Source: Muribaculaceae bacterium (GTDB lineage: Bacteria; Bacteroidota; Bacteroidia; Bacteroidales; Muribaculaceae). From it: DNA of 10,402 nucleotides. Positions 1 through 6,690 of this stretch are shown in pieces. The DNA is taken from contig JAGCVR010000149.1 of the NCBI GenBank assembly GCA_017962285.1, positions 1 through 10,402 of the forward strand, read 5' to 3'. The translations under genes and the position numbers were made by a program. The notes under the pieces were generated by a model. The model had not been told where the DNA came from. It was given only the letters and a program-made list of their open reading frames with translations, and searched no databases. Position 1 is the first letter of the stretch; the number at the start of each line of letters is the position of its first letter.

Positions 1-243
1 ATGGCAGGTGATGACGACGACAACTGGGACGGCACTAAGTTCACTCCCAACGAGGAAGGTGAAGTGGAAGACACTTCCTGGAAGATGTACTTCGGCCATC
101 TCGGATACGAGTGCGACAACAACACTATGATTGAGAAAGGTCTGCTTGAGCTGCCCACTATCCGTCAAGTGTGGATGAATCACACCCAGGCTGCCATCAA
201 CGGTGAGCCTCTCGACTACTATCACAGCAAGAATCCGGAGTAA
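1..243 (+). CDS. Unrecognised protein, C-terminal part or small complete ORF
   Basis: The frame is open from the first base of the window to a TAA at 241-243. The visible 80 residues begin with Met, but that Met lies on the window edge, so this may be the tail of a longer gene. The product is strongly acidic at its N-terminus (a GDDDDNWDG stretch at 3-11), has aromatic residues around 28-37 (WKMYFGHLGY) and ends with YYHSKNPE. There is no signal peptide or membrane segment in the visible part. I do not recognise the family, and it does not look like the C-terminus of CobN. Codon choice (AAC, GAC, TAC, TTC, GGT, CGT and few rare codons) resembles a well-expressed gene and differs somewhat from the genes that follow. 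It lies only 13 bp upstream of the receptor gene, so co-transcription is possible, but the terminator-like hairpin at 284-314 could separate the two. That the frame is coding is fairly likely; the function is unknown. Confidence 0.6.
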   Translation: MAGDDDDNWDGTKFTPNEEGEVEDTSWKMYFGHLGYECDNNTMIEKGLLELPTIRQVWMNHTQAAINGEPLDYYHSKNPE

Positions 244-256
244 GAAGAATATAGTA

Positions 257-2323
257 ATGATTAAAAAACTTCTGATTACAGTGGTGGCACTCCTCACGGG
301 GAGTGCCGCTTTTTCCCAAATCCATAAAGTGGAAAGCGGCGACTCGTCGATAACAAGTCGCGTTTATACATTAAATCCGGTGGTCGTAACCGGTTCCGGT
401 CACCACCAGCGACTCAAGAGCACAGCCACACCGGTGCATGTGCTCAGCAGCCAGGAAATACACGAACAGGGTATCACCACATTCGATGGAGCGCTTACGC
501 GCATGATGCCGCAGGTGTCGATGGCACCGAACTCAATGGGTACGTTTCTGCGGCTTAACGGCTTAGGAAACAAGTATATCCTTATCCTTATCAACGGTCA
601 GAAGGTGACGGGCGATATTTCGAGCAACGTGGACCTAAACCGAATCAACATGGAGAGGGTGAAGCGCATCGAGGTGCTCGATGGCGCTGCGTCTTCGCTC
701 TACGGGTCGGATGCCATAGCCGGTGTGATAAACATTATCACCGACCAGCCCACAGGGCAACTGGTAAGCGTAACGAGCAATACCCGTGTGAGCGGTCACG
801 GAGTGTTTACCGAGAACGTGACTCTCGACATCTACAAGGATGGTTTCGGCTCATACACATCGTTCTCGCACGACCGTGCCAACAGTTATCAGAACAACGA
901 TCTGGAATATGTGAAAGGCTCCGACACCGAGACTCAGCAAACCATTGCTCCGTTCTTCACCGGGTATCGAGCCAATAATGTGGGGCAGAAATTCACATAC
1001 TCGCCCAATGAGCGTCTGGCAATGAATGCGGGCATTGATTATTTCCGCAAGATTACCGACCGCCCGAATACCAATCCCGACGTGACCGGCGGAACCGACT
1101 ATGAAATGCGGTATAGGGGGCTGCGATGGAATGTGGGCGCCATCTATAAATTCACGAAGAAAAACTCGCTGCAGGCCGATTTCACCATGGACCGTTTCCA
1201 GTACGGAAAAGAGTATGACGTGGAGACCAAGGACTATGCCATAGGCGACTATGTGCAGTCGAAAAAGCAGCGCTGCATGGAGTTCCAGATGAAAGCGATA
1301 TTCGGGTTCATGAAGAATTCCACCACGATTTTCGGTGCCGATTGGCGTCAGGACTATCTCACCGCCACATCCGGCAACATCGATCAAAACGTTTACACTC
1401 TTGCGGCTTACGCGCAGCATGAGCAGCAGCTGTTCCGGAACTTCACGGCCACGGTGGGACTGCGCCTGACGCAGCATAAAACGTTCAACACGCATCTCAC
1501 TCCCAAGGCCACGCTCATGTATGCCCCCGGCAATTTCCGTTTCCGTGCCACTTATTCGGCAGGATTCCGCGCGCCGGGACTCGACGAGATCTATTACCAC
1601 TATTTCTCTGTGAACCGTGGCAAACCGCAGATTATTTTCGGAAACGACAAATTGTCGCCCGAAAAGAGCAATTATTTTTCCCTGAATGCTGAATATCGGA
1701 CCAATGTGATTGCTGTGAGCGTTACCGGATATATCAACCGCATCAACGACATGGTGGTACGTCAGAATATCGACGTTGACGATGCTTCACTCGCCATGCT
1801 GCAGGCGGAGTTTCCCGAAATGACTGCCGACCAGGCAGCGAAACTTGAACGCTATTCGCTCTATCAGAACAGCGACAAAGGCGATGTCAAGGGATTGCAG
1901 GTGAATGTGTCGGCGAACATATTCCCGGGCTTCAACCTGTCGGCAAATTACGCCTACACCTATGCCCGCACCAAGAGCGGCGATGAGTGGACCCCGCTGG
2001 AACGCAGCATCCGCAATGCCGCGACTGTTGCCGCCAACTATTATCATTCATGGGGCAACTATGGTCTCAACGTCAATCTCAACGGCCGACTGCAGTCGAA
2101 GACTTATTATCCGGGCTATGAGGATGCTCCGGGTTTCGGAATCTGGAATATCAACACCTCGCACTCTTTCACAGGTCTGAAGCATTTGCTCCTGGAACCG
2201 AGCATAGGCTTGGACAACATATTCAACAAAGTGGACCGCCGCATCGACTCGTCTGACCGCAAATATGCGCTCTTCACGCCTGGTCGTATGCTGGTTTTCG
2301 GGTTGAAGATAAAATTCAAGTAA
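257..2323 (+). CDS. btuB: TonB-dependent outer-membrane receptor, BtuB-like (corrinoid uptake)
   Basis: This 688-residue protein is an outer-membrane beta-barrel with an N-terminal plug that imports its ligand using TonB energy. Residues 1-20 form a Sec signal peptide (MIKKLL, a hydrophobic core, then SAAFS before Gln21). A TonB-box-like NPVVVTG lies at 40-46. The plug covers about 55-165 and includes LILINGQKV (109-117) and RIEVLDGAASSLYGSDAIAGVINII (within 137-161), the hallmark of the family. The barrel follows, with the BtuB/FepA-type strand FRAPGLDEIYY (437-447) and GNDKLSPEKSNY (462-473). The C-terminus is FGLKIKFK, with Phe next to last. I chose the ATG at 257 because it begins directly at the signal peptide; the in-frame ATG at 203 lies inside the upstream gene. 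The corrinoid ligand is inferred from the neighbours: biosynthesis genes follow 22 bp later and a BtuF/BtuC pair lies downstream. A siderophore or heme ligand is possible but less likely. Confidence 0.9.
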   Translation: MIKKLLITVVALLTGSAAFSQIHKVESGDSSITSRVYTLNPVVVTGSGHHQRLKSTATPVHVLSSQEIHEQGITTFDGALTRMMPQVSMAPNSMGTFLRLNGLGNKYILILINGQKVTGDISSNVDLNRINMERVKRIEVLDGAASSLYGSDAIAGVINIITDQPTGQLVSVTSNTRVSGHGVFTENVTLDIYKDGFGSYTSFSHDRANSYQNNDLEYVKGSDTETQQTIAPFFTGYRANNVGQKFTYSPNERLAMNAGIDYFRKITDRPNTNPDVTGGTDYEMRYRGLRWNVGAIYKFTKKNSLQADFTMDRFQYGKEYDVETKDYAIGDYVQSKKQRCMEFQMKAIFGFMKNSTTIFGADWRQDYLTATSGNIDQNVYTLAAYAQHEQQLFRNFTATVGLRLTQHKTFNTHLTPKATLMYAPGNFRFRATYSAGFRAPGLDEIYYHYFSVNRGKPQIIFGNDKLSPEKSNYFSLNAEYRTNVIAVSVTGYINRINDMVVRQNIDVDDASLAMLQAEFPEMTADQAAKLERYSLYQNSDKGDVKGLQVNVSANIFPGFNLSANYAYTYARTKSGDEWTPLERSIRNAATVAANYYHSWGNYGLNVNLNGRLQSKTYYPGYEDAPGFGIWNINTSHSFTGLKHLLLEPSIGLDNIFNKVDRRIDSSDRKYALFTPGRMLVFGLKIKFK
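284..314 (+). terminator. Terminator-like hairpin inside the receptor's signal-peptide codons
   Basis: GTGGCACTCC (284-293) can pair with GGAGTGCCGC (300-309). This gives nine Watson-Crick pairs and one G-U pair around the 6-nt loop TCACGG, followed at once by five T residues (310-314). This is the shape of a rho-independent terminator. It starts 27 nt after the receptor's ATG and 40 nt after the stop codon of the upstream gene. It could end transcripts of the upstream gene, attenuate receptor expression, or be a by-product of the encoded VALLTGSAAF. The T run is short, so activity is uncertain. Confidence 0.45.
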
Positions 2324-2329
2324 ATTTAT

Positions 2330-2337
2330 TAACTTTG
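2330..2337 (+). promoter_or_regulatory. Bacteroidetes-type -7 box (TAACTTTG) before cobJ
   Basis: TAACTTTG matches the Bacteroidetes sigma-ABfr -7 consensus TAnnTTTG and lies in the 22-bp gap between the receptor gene and cobJ. I see no convincing -33 box: TTGA at 2303-2306 leaves a gap of 23 nt, a little longer than usual. Transcription would begin only a few bases before the cobJ ATG at 2346. The match could be chance, and cobJ may simply be read through from the receptor gene. Confidence 0.4.
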
Positions 2338-2345
2338 TGGTTGAT

Positions 2346-3746
2346 ATGGGCAGAATAATAGTGGCAGGCATAGGTCCAGGCAACGGAGAAGACATGACCC
2401 CCGCAGTGCTTAAAGCGTTGCAGGATGCCGATGTGGTAGTGGGGTATAAGTATTATTTCAGGTTTATTGAGGCATTCGTGCCTCAAGGGTGCGAATGTGT
2501 GGATACCGGAATGAAGAAGGAACGTGAGCGCGCCGAGCAGGCTTTTGAACTGGCGGAGCAAGGCAAGACCGTGGTAGTGATTTCTTCGGGCGATGCCGGT
2601 ATCTACGGAATGACTCCGCTAATCTATGAGATGCGCGCCGAACGGCAGTCCGATGTTGAAGTTGAGTCGTTGCCGGGTATTTCGGCTTTCCAGAAAGCCG
2701 CCTCTTTGCTTGGCGCACCCATCGGTCACGACATGTGCATCATTTCCCTGAGCGACCTGATTACCCCGTGGGAAGTGATTGAGCGCCGCATCATCGCCGC
2801 CGCCACTGCCGACTTCGTTACGGCAGTGTATAATCCCAAATCTAATGGCCGCTACTGGCAACTGTACCGATTGCAGGAATTGTTCCTGCAGCATCGTGCC
2901 GCAAATACCCCGGTGGGTTATGTGCGTCAGGCAGGCAGGGACGACGAGGTGGTTAAAGTCACCACACTCGGCGAGTTCGATCCTGAAGATGTGGATATGT
3001 TCACGGTGGTGCTCATTGGAAACTCACAGTCGTATGTGAGCGAAGGGCGCATCATAACGCCGCGCGGATATTATCGTGAGCTGGGCGAAGGTGACATGAA
3101 ACCCGGTCAGCAAATCATGATAAACTCGTTCAGGACGATAGAAGGTGAATTGCGTAACAAAGATGTCCCTCTCGACCACAAGTGGGCTCTGCTGCACGCC
3201 ATTCACACCACTGCCGACTTTGAGATGGAACAGATTCTATACACCGACCCTGATGCTGTGGCATCGCTCCACGAAAAGGTAAAGAATGGAGAACTGAAGA
3301 CTATAGTAACCGATGTCACCATGGTTACGAGCGGCATCCGCAAAGGCGCGTTAGCGCGGCTTGGAGTGGAAGCGAAATGTTATCTCAGCGACCCTCGTGT
3401 CCCGCAGATGGCTGAAGAACTGGGAATAACCCGCACACAGGCGGGAATAAGGCTTGCCGTGGAAGAGCATCCCGATGCCCTGTTCGCTTTCGGCAACGCT
3501 CCCACAGCCCTGATGGAACTGTGTTCCCTTATCCGTGCAGGTAAGGCACATCCGGCAGGAATAATTGCCGCGCCGGTGGGATTCGTTCATGTGCGCGAGT
3601 CGAAGCACATGGTGAAGACTTTCAGGAACATCCCCAAAATCATAGTTGATGGGCGAAAGGGAGGCAGCAATCTTGCCGCCACCCTGTGTAACGCCATCTT
3701 GTGTTTTGATGATGCCGAGCAACTTAAACCCGGACGCGACTTATGA
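2346..3746 (+). CDS. cobJ: Bifunctional precorrin-3B C17-methyltransferase / precorrin-8X methylmutase (CobJ-CbiC fusion)
   Basis: This 466-residue cytoplasmic fusion has two corrin-ring enzymes. Residues 1-240 are a class III SAM-dependent tetrapyrrole methylase of the CobJ/CbiH type, which methylates C17 and contracts the ring. The glycine loop GIGPG is at 8-12, SGDAGIYGM at 81-89, LPGISAF at 109-115, YNPKSNGR at 162-169 and VLIGNSQSY at 222-230. Residues 255-455 are CbiC/CobH, which moves a methyl group from C11 to C12 of (cobalt-)precorrin-8 to give (cobyrinic) hydrogenobyrinic acid. It carries SFRTIEGE (261-268), HTTADFE with the probable catalytic His287 (aligned by eye with the active His of CobH), SDPRVPQMAEELG (348-360), GNAPTAL (383-389), APVGFV (409-414) and GRKGGSNLAA (436-445). 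I chose the ATG at 2346 because GRIIVAGIGPG is the usual family start; an in-frame GTG at 2337 is an alternative. Its last 4 bp overlap the start of cobL (ATGA). A separate enzyme pair is excluded because no stop lies between the domains. Confidence 0.95.
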   Translation: MGRIIVAGIGPGNGEDMTPAVLKALQDADVVVGYKYYFRFIEAFVPQGCECVDTGMKKERERAEQAFELAEQGKTVVVISSGDAGIYGMTPLIYEMRAERQSDVEVESLPGISAFQKAASLLGAPIGHDMCIISLSDLITPWEVIERRIIAAATADFVTAVYNPKSNGRYWQLYRLQELFLQHRAANTPVGYVRQAGRDDEVVKVTTLGEFDPEDVDMFTVVLIGNSQSYVSEGRIITPRGYYRELGEGDMKPGQQIMINSFRTIEGELRNKDVPLDHKWALLHAIHTTADFEMEQILYTDPDAVASLHEKVKNGELKTIVTDVTMVTSGIRKGALARLGVEAKCYLSDPRVPQMAEELGITRTQAGIRLAVEEHPDALFAFGNAPTALMELCSLIRAGKAHPAGIIAAPVGFVHVRESKHMVKTFRNIPKIIVDGRKGGSNLAATLCNAILCFDDAEQLKPGRDL

Positions 3747-4933
3747 AGTTTTATGTGATAGGAATCTCCGACGCGCCTGAGCCGTATTTCACACCTGAGG
3801 TGCTTGAAATTATCCGCCATGGGAAACTGTTCTCCGGTGGCAGGCGGCACCACGAGATTGTGGCTTCGCTGCTTCCGGCAGATGCGCGGTGGATAGATAT
3901 TACTGCGCCACTCGACAGCGTCTTTGAGCAGTATCACGGCGAAGTGGTGGTATTTGCCAGTGGCGACCCGCTGTTCTTTGGCTTTGCCAACACAATCAAG
4001 AACCGGATGCCCGATGCCGAGATTGTCCTTTTCCCGGCGTTAAACTCGTTGCAGATGCTCGCGCACAAACTGGTAATGCCTTATCACGACATGAGAATAG
4101 TCTCGTTGACGGGACGCCCGTGGCATGAGTTCGACAAGGCTCTGATTGAAAAAACTCGTAAGATTGGAGTTCTCACCGACCATGAGCACACTCCAGCTGC
4201 CATAGCGCGACGGATGCTCGACTATGGCTACAGCCAGTTTACCATGCACGTGGGCGAACACATGGGAAACCCCGACTGTGAACGCGTGTCCACACTCTCG
4301 CTCGAAGAGGCGGCGGACAAGGAATTCAGTCATCCAAACTGCCTGATATTGGTCGGCTACAATCCTCATCCCCGCCGTTTCGGCATTCCCGACGGTGAGT
4401 TTGCCATCCTTGACGGGCGCGAGAAAATGATAACAAAGATGCCGATCCGCTTGCTGACTCTGCAGGCGCTTGACCTTCCCAGAAAACAGGTTATGTGGGA
4501 CATAGGTTTCTGTACCGGAAGCGTTTCAATCGAGGCAAAGCTGCTGTTCCCTCATCTGCATATCGAAGCATGGGAATGTCGTCCCGAAGGAGATGCGTTG
4601 ATGCGTGAAAACAGCCGTCGTTTCGGCGCTCCGGGCATCAATTACCACATTGCTGATTTCCTTGAAGCCGACATCAGTGGAATCCCATGTCCCGATGCTG
4701 TGTTCATCGGCGGGCATGGCGGCCGTGTGAGGGAGATAATGGAAAAAGTCCTCACAGTGCTTTCCCCTGACGGGTGCATGGTGATGAACAGTGTTACGAG
4801 CGCTGCCGTCCATACCGACAGCCGTAAACTTTTCGAGGAGGCGTGCGAAGCGCTGGGACTGAAACAGGACGATCCGCAGCGCATAGTCCTGAATGACAAT
4901 AACCCGATAATAATATTAAAATGCCGGAAATAG
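3743..4933 (+). CDS. cobL: Precorrin-6Y C5,15-methyltransferase (decarboxylating), CobL (CbiE-CbiT fusion)
   Basis: This 396-residue enzyme methylates C5 and C15 of (cobalt-)precorrin-6B and decarboxylates the C12 acetate side chain to give (cobalt-)precorrin-8. The N-terminal half (1-205) is the CbiE tetrapyrrole methylase, with ASGDPLFFG at 72-80, FPALNSLQMLAHKL at 97-110 and the domain-closing NCLILVGYN at 199-207. The C-terminal half (225-396) is CbiT, a Rossmann-type SAM methyltransferase. It has ITKMPIRLLTL at 230-240, motif I WDIGFCTGSVSIEA at 252-265, ADFLEAD at 304-310 and PDAVFIGGHGG at 317-327. Two loops depart from textbook forms: the first glycine loop reads VIGISD, and motif I has FC where other CbiT proteins have small residues. 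I believe both are usual in Bacteroidetes CobL. The start overlaps the cobJ stop by 4 bp and the end overlaps cbiG by 13 bp, which suggests translational coupling. Confidence 0.95.
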   Translation: MKFYVIGISDAPEPYFTPEVLEIIRHGKLFSGGRRHHEIVASLLPADARWIDITAPLDSVFEQYHGEVVVFASGDPLFFGFANTIKNRMPDAEIVLFPALNSLQMLAHKLVMPYHDMRIVSLTGRPWHEFDKALIEKTRKIGVLTDHEHTPAAIARRMLDYGYSQFTMHVGEHMGNPDCERVSTLSLEEAADKEFSHPNCLILVGYNPHPRRFGIPDGEFAILDGREKMITKMPIRLLTLQALDLPRKQVMWDIGFCTGSVSIEAKLLFPHLHIEAWECRPEGDALMRENSRRFGAPGINYHIADFLEADISGIPCPDAVFIGGHGGRVREIMEKVLTVLSPDGCMVMNSVTSAAVHTDSRKLFEEACEALGLKQDDPQRIVLNDNNPIIILKCRK

Positions 4934-6690
4934 CCATTGTAAATATCAGTAAGGAGAGTGAAAGGATTGCAGGCACACTCCAGCAAGAGTTAAATGCCAA
5001 ATCCCTGGGCCGGGCGCAGGTGAGCAGTAACTGGAACGATTTCGACGCGTTCATTTTCATAGGCGCGATGGGAATCTGTGTGCGTACCATAGCACCGCTG
5101 ATCAAGGACAAGCATGAGGATCCTGCTGTGATATGCGTGGACGGGATGGGCAACAATGTGATTTCGGTATTGTCGGGACACGTTGGAGGTGCCAACGAAC
5201 TGACACACACAGTGGCATCGGTGCTTGGCTCCAATCCTGTAGTCACCACATTGAGCGACAATTCCGGACTGTGGGCTCTTGACACGCTTCCCGACCGCTT
5301 CGGCTGGTCCATAGCCGGCGGAGGCGAGATTAACGGATGCATATTCGCTTTTGTCAACAGCAAGCCCACGGCATTGTTCAGGGAAGTGCGCGACGAAGGC
5401 ACAGAATATCTGGAGCGGACTCTGCCAGAACATGTTACTGTAATAAAGGATTTAAGTGAAGCCGCATCTCAGAGATTCAATCTCCTCATAATAGTGTCTC
5501 CTTTCAGCCATAACGACATCAGCGGCATCAGTGTCTTGCACTTTGTGCCTAAGGTTGCAACCTTAGGGTTCGGGCTTGCTCATCACCCGGAAGGCTATGA
5601 GTCGATAGCCGGCAGTATGGATGAAGCAATCGCTGAGCACGGTCTTCTGCCATGTGCATGCAGGTATTGCACCATCGATGTGAAGGCGGATGAACCGTTT
5701 GTCGATTTGTTGAAAAAGCGGGGAGAGACTGTGGAGTTCTTCACCGCCGAACAACTGTCAGAAGTGGAAGTTCCCACTCCCAGTACAACAGTTGCCAAAC
5801 ACGTGGGCACGCCCAGTGTATGTGAGGCGGCGGCGATTCTCGGTTCTGACGGCGGCAAACTTGTCGTTCCCAAAATAAAAGGCAAAGACTGGACCGTGGC
5901 TGTGGCGATTGACCGGAAATACCTGCGCGACGAGGGCTTTATAGAGATTGTGGGTGCGGGACCAGGCGACCCTGATTTGGTGAGTGTGCGCGGCCGTAAG
6001 ATGCTGGAGCGCGCCGACCTCATCCTTTATGCCGGTTCGCTGGTGCCGCGTGAACTTACTCTTTGCGCCAAGCCTGGTGCCGTGGTGCGCAGTTCGGCAT
6101 CAATGTCGCTTGGAGAGCAATGCTCGCTCATGCAGGAATTTTATGAAAAAGGCTGTTTCATAGTTCGCCTGCACACCGGCGACCCGTGTATCTTCGGAGC
6201 CATTCAGGAACAGATGGCATTCTTCGATGAGCACAATATGCGCTATCATATCACTCCCGGCATCTCTTCGTTTTTGGCTGCGGCAGCCGAGCTCCGTAGC
6301 CAGTTTACGATACCTGAGCGCACCCAGACCATTATCCTGACCCGTGGAGAAGGACGTACTCCCATGCCAGAGAAAGAACAGTTGCATATGCTGGCACGGA
6401 GCCAGAGCACCATGTGCATCTTCCTGAGTGCCGCCATAGCTGATGATGTGCAGCGAGAATTACTCCAGGAATACCCTGAAGATACGCCTGTGGCGGCATG
6501 TTACCACCTTACATGGCCCGACCAGAAGATTTATCGCGGCAAGTTGAAAGACCTGGCGCGAATCATTCATGAGAACAACCTCACGCTCACCACAATGATT
6601 GTCGTAGGCGAAGCCATTGACAACCGCAAGGGCTTGTCGGAGCTGTATAACGAACATTTCACTCACCTGTATCGCAAAGGCAAGGCATGA
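4921..6690 (+). CDS. cobM: CbiG-CobM fusion: cobalt-precorrin-5A hydrolase / precorrin-4 C11-methyltransferase
   Basis: This 589-residue fusion joins two successive steps of the anaerobic pathway. Residues 1-335 are CbiG, which opens the ring-A delta-lactone of cobalt-precorrin-5A and releases acetaldehyde. It shows FIFIGAMGICVR (44-55), VLSGHVGGANELT (83-95), the start of the C-terminal domain at LGFGL (215-219), and VPTPSTTVAKHVGTPSVCEAA (between 284 and 304). Residues 339-589 are CobM/CbiF, which methylates C11 with SAM. It shows VGAGPGDPDLVSVRG (344-358), LILYAGSLV (367-375), RLHTGDPCIFGA (416-427), TPGISSFLAAAAEL (445-458), PERTQTIILTR (465-475) and STMCIFLSAA (496-505). MPEIAIVNIS is a normal CbiG start, so the 13-bp overlap with cobL appears real. 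The 3' end overlaps the next gene by 4 bp. CbiG is a marker of the oxygen-independent, early-cobalt route. A perfect palindrome lies inside the CbiG part (see its own entry). Confidence 0.95.
   Translation: MPEIAIVNISKESERIAGTLQQELNAKSLGRAQVSSNWNDFDAFIFIGAMGICVRTIAPLIKDKHEDPAVICVDGMGNNVISVLSGHVGGANELTHTVASVLGSNPVVTTLSDNSGLWALDTLPDRFGWSIAGGGEINGCIFAFVNSKPTALFREVRDEGTEYLERTLPEHVTVIKDLSEAASQRFNLLIIVSPFSHNDISGISVLHFVPKVATLGFGLAHHPEGYESIAGSMDEAIAEHGLLPCACRYCTIDVKADEPFVDLLKKRGETVEFFTAEQLSEVEVPTPSTTVAKHVGTPSVCEAAAILGSDGGKLVVPKIKGKDWTVAVAIDRKYLRDEGFIEIVGAGPGDPDLVSVRGRKMLERADLILYAGSLVPRELTLCAKPGAVVRSSASMSLGEQCSLMQEFYEKGCFIVRLHTGDPCIFGAIQEQMAFFDEHNMRYHITPGISSFLAAAAELRSQFTIPERTQTIILTRGEGRTPMPEKEQLHMLARSQSTMCIFLSAAIADDVQRELLQEYPEDTPVAACYHLTWPDQKIYRGKLKDLARIIHENNLTLTTMIVVGEAIDNRKGLSELYNEHFTHLYRKGKA
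5548..5567. repeat. Perfect 20-bp palindrome inside the CbiG part
   Basis: The 10-bp arms CCTAAGGTTG and CAACCTTAGG abut with no spacer and are exact reverse complements. The flanking bases (G on both sides) break the symmetry. It encodes Pro210-Leu215 and the first two bases of the Gly216 codon, at the junction to the CbiG C-terminal domain. A dimeric protein could bind such a site, but it lies within well-conserved coding sequence and may be chance. Confidence 0.6.

Noticed and set aside
203..256. Upstream in-frame ATG at 203 as the receptor start
   Set aside because: It would overlap the upstream gene by 41 bp and put 18 polar residues before the signal peptide. The ATG at 257 starts directly with MIKKLL and a hydrophobic core.
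244..256. Cobalamin riboswitch before the receptor gene
   Set aside because: Only 13 bp separate the two genes, far too short for the aptamer, and I did not find a B12-box-like sequence in the other gaps. A riboswitch, if present, must lie upstream of the window.
851..1600. A 249-codon open frame on the - strand inside the receptor gene
   Set aside because: It is the mirror of a well-supported plug/barrel coding frame. The peptide has no recognisable domain and no promoter or start context; it reflects codon bias of the + strand gene.
2804..2828. Inverted repeat CACTGCCG / CGGCAGTG with a 9-nt loop inside cobJ
   Set aside because: One or two 8-bp arms with short loops are expected by chance in 10 kb. 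There is no T run and no positional logic.
2872..2890. Inverted repeat TGCAGGAA / TTCCTGCA with a 3-nt loop inside cobJ
   Set aside because: Its length is also within chance expectation. It encodes the repetitive LQELFLQ, which explains the symmetry.
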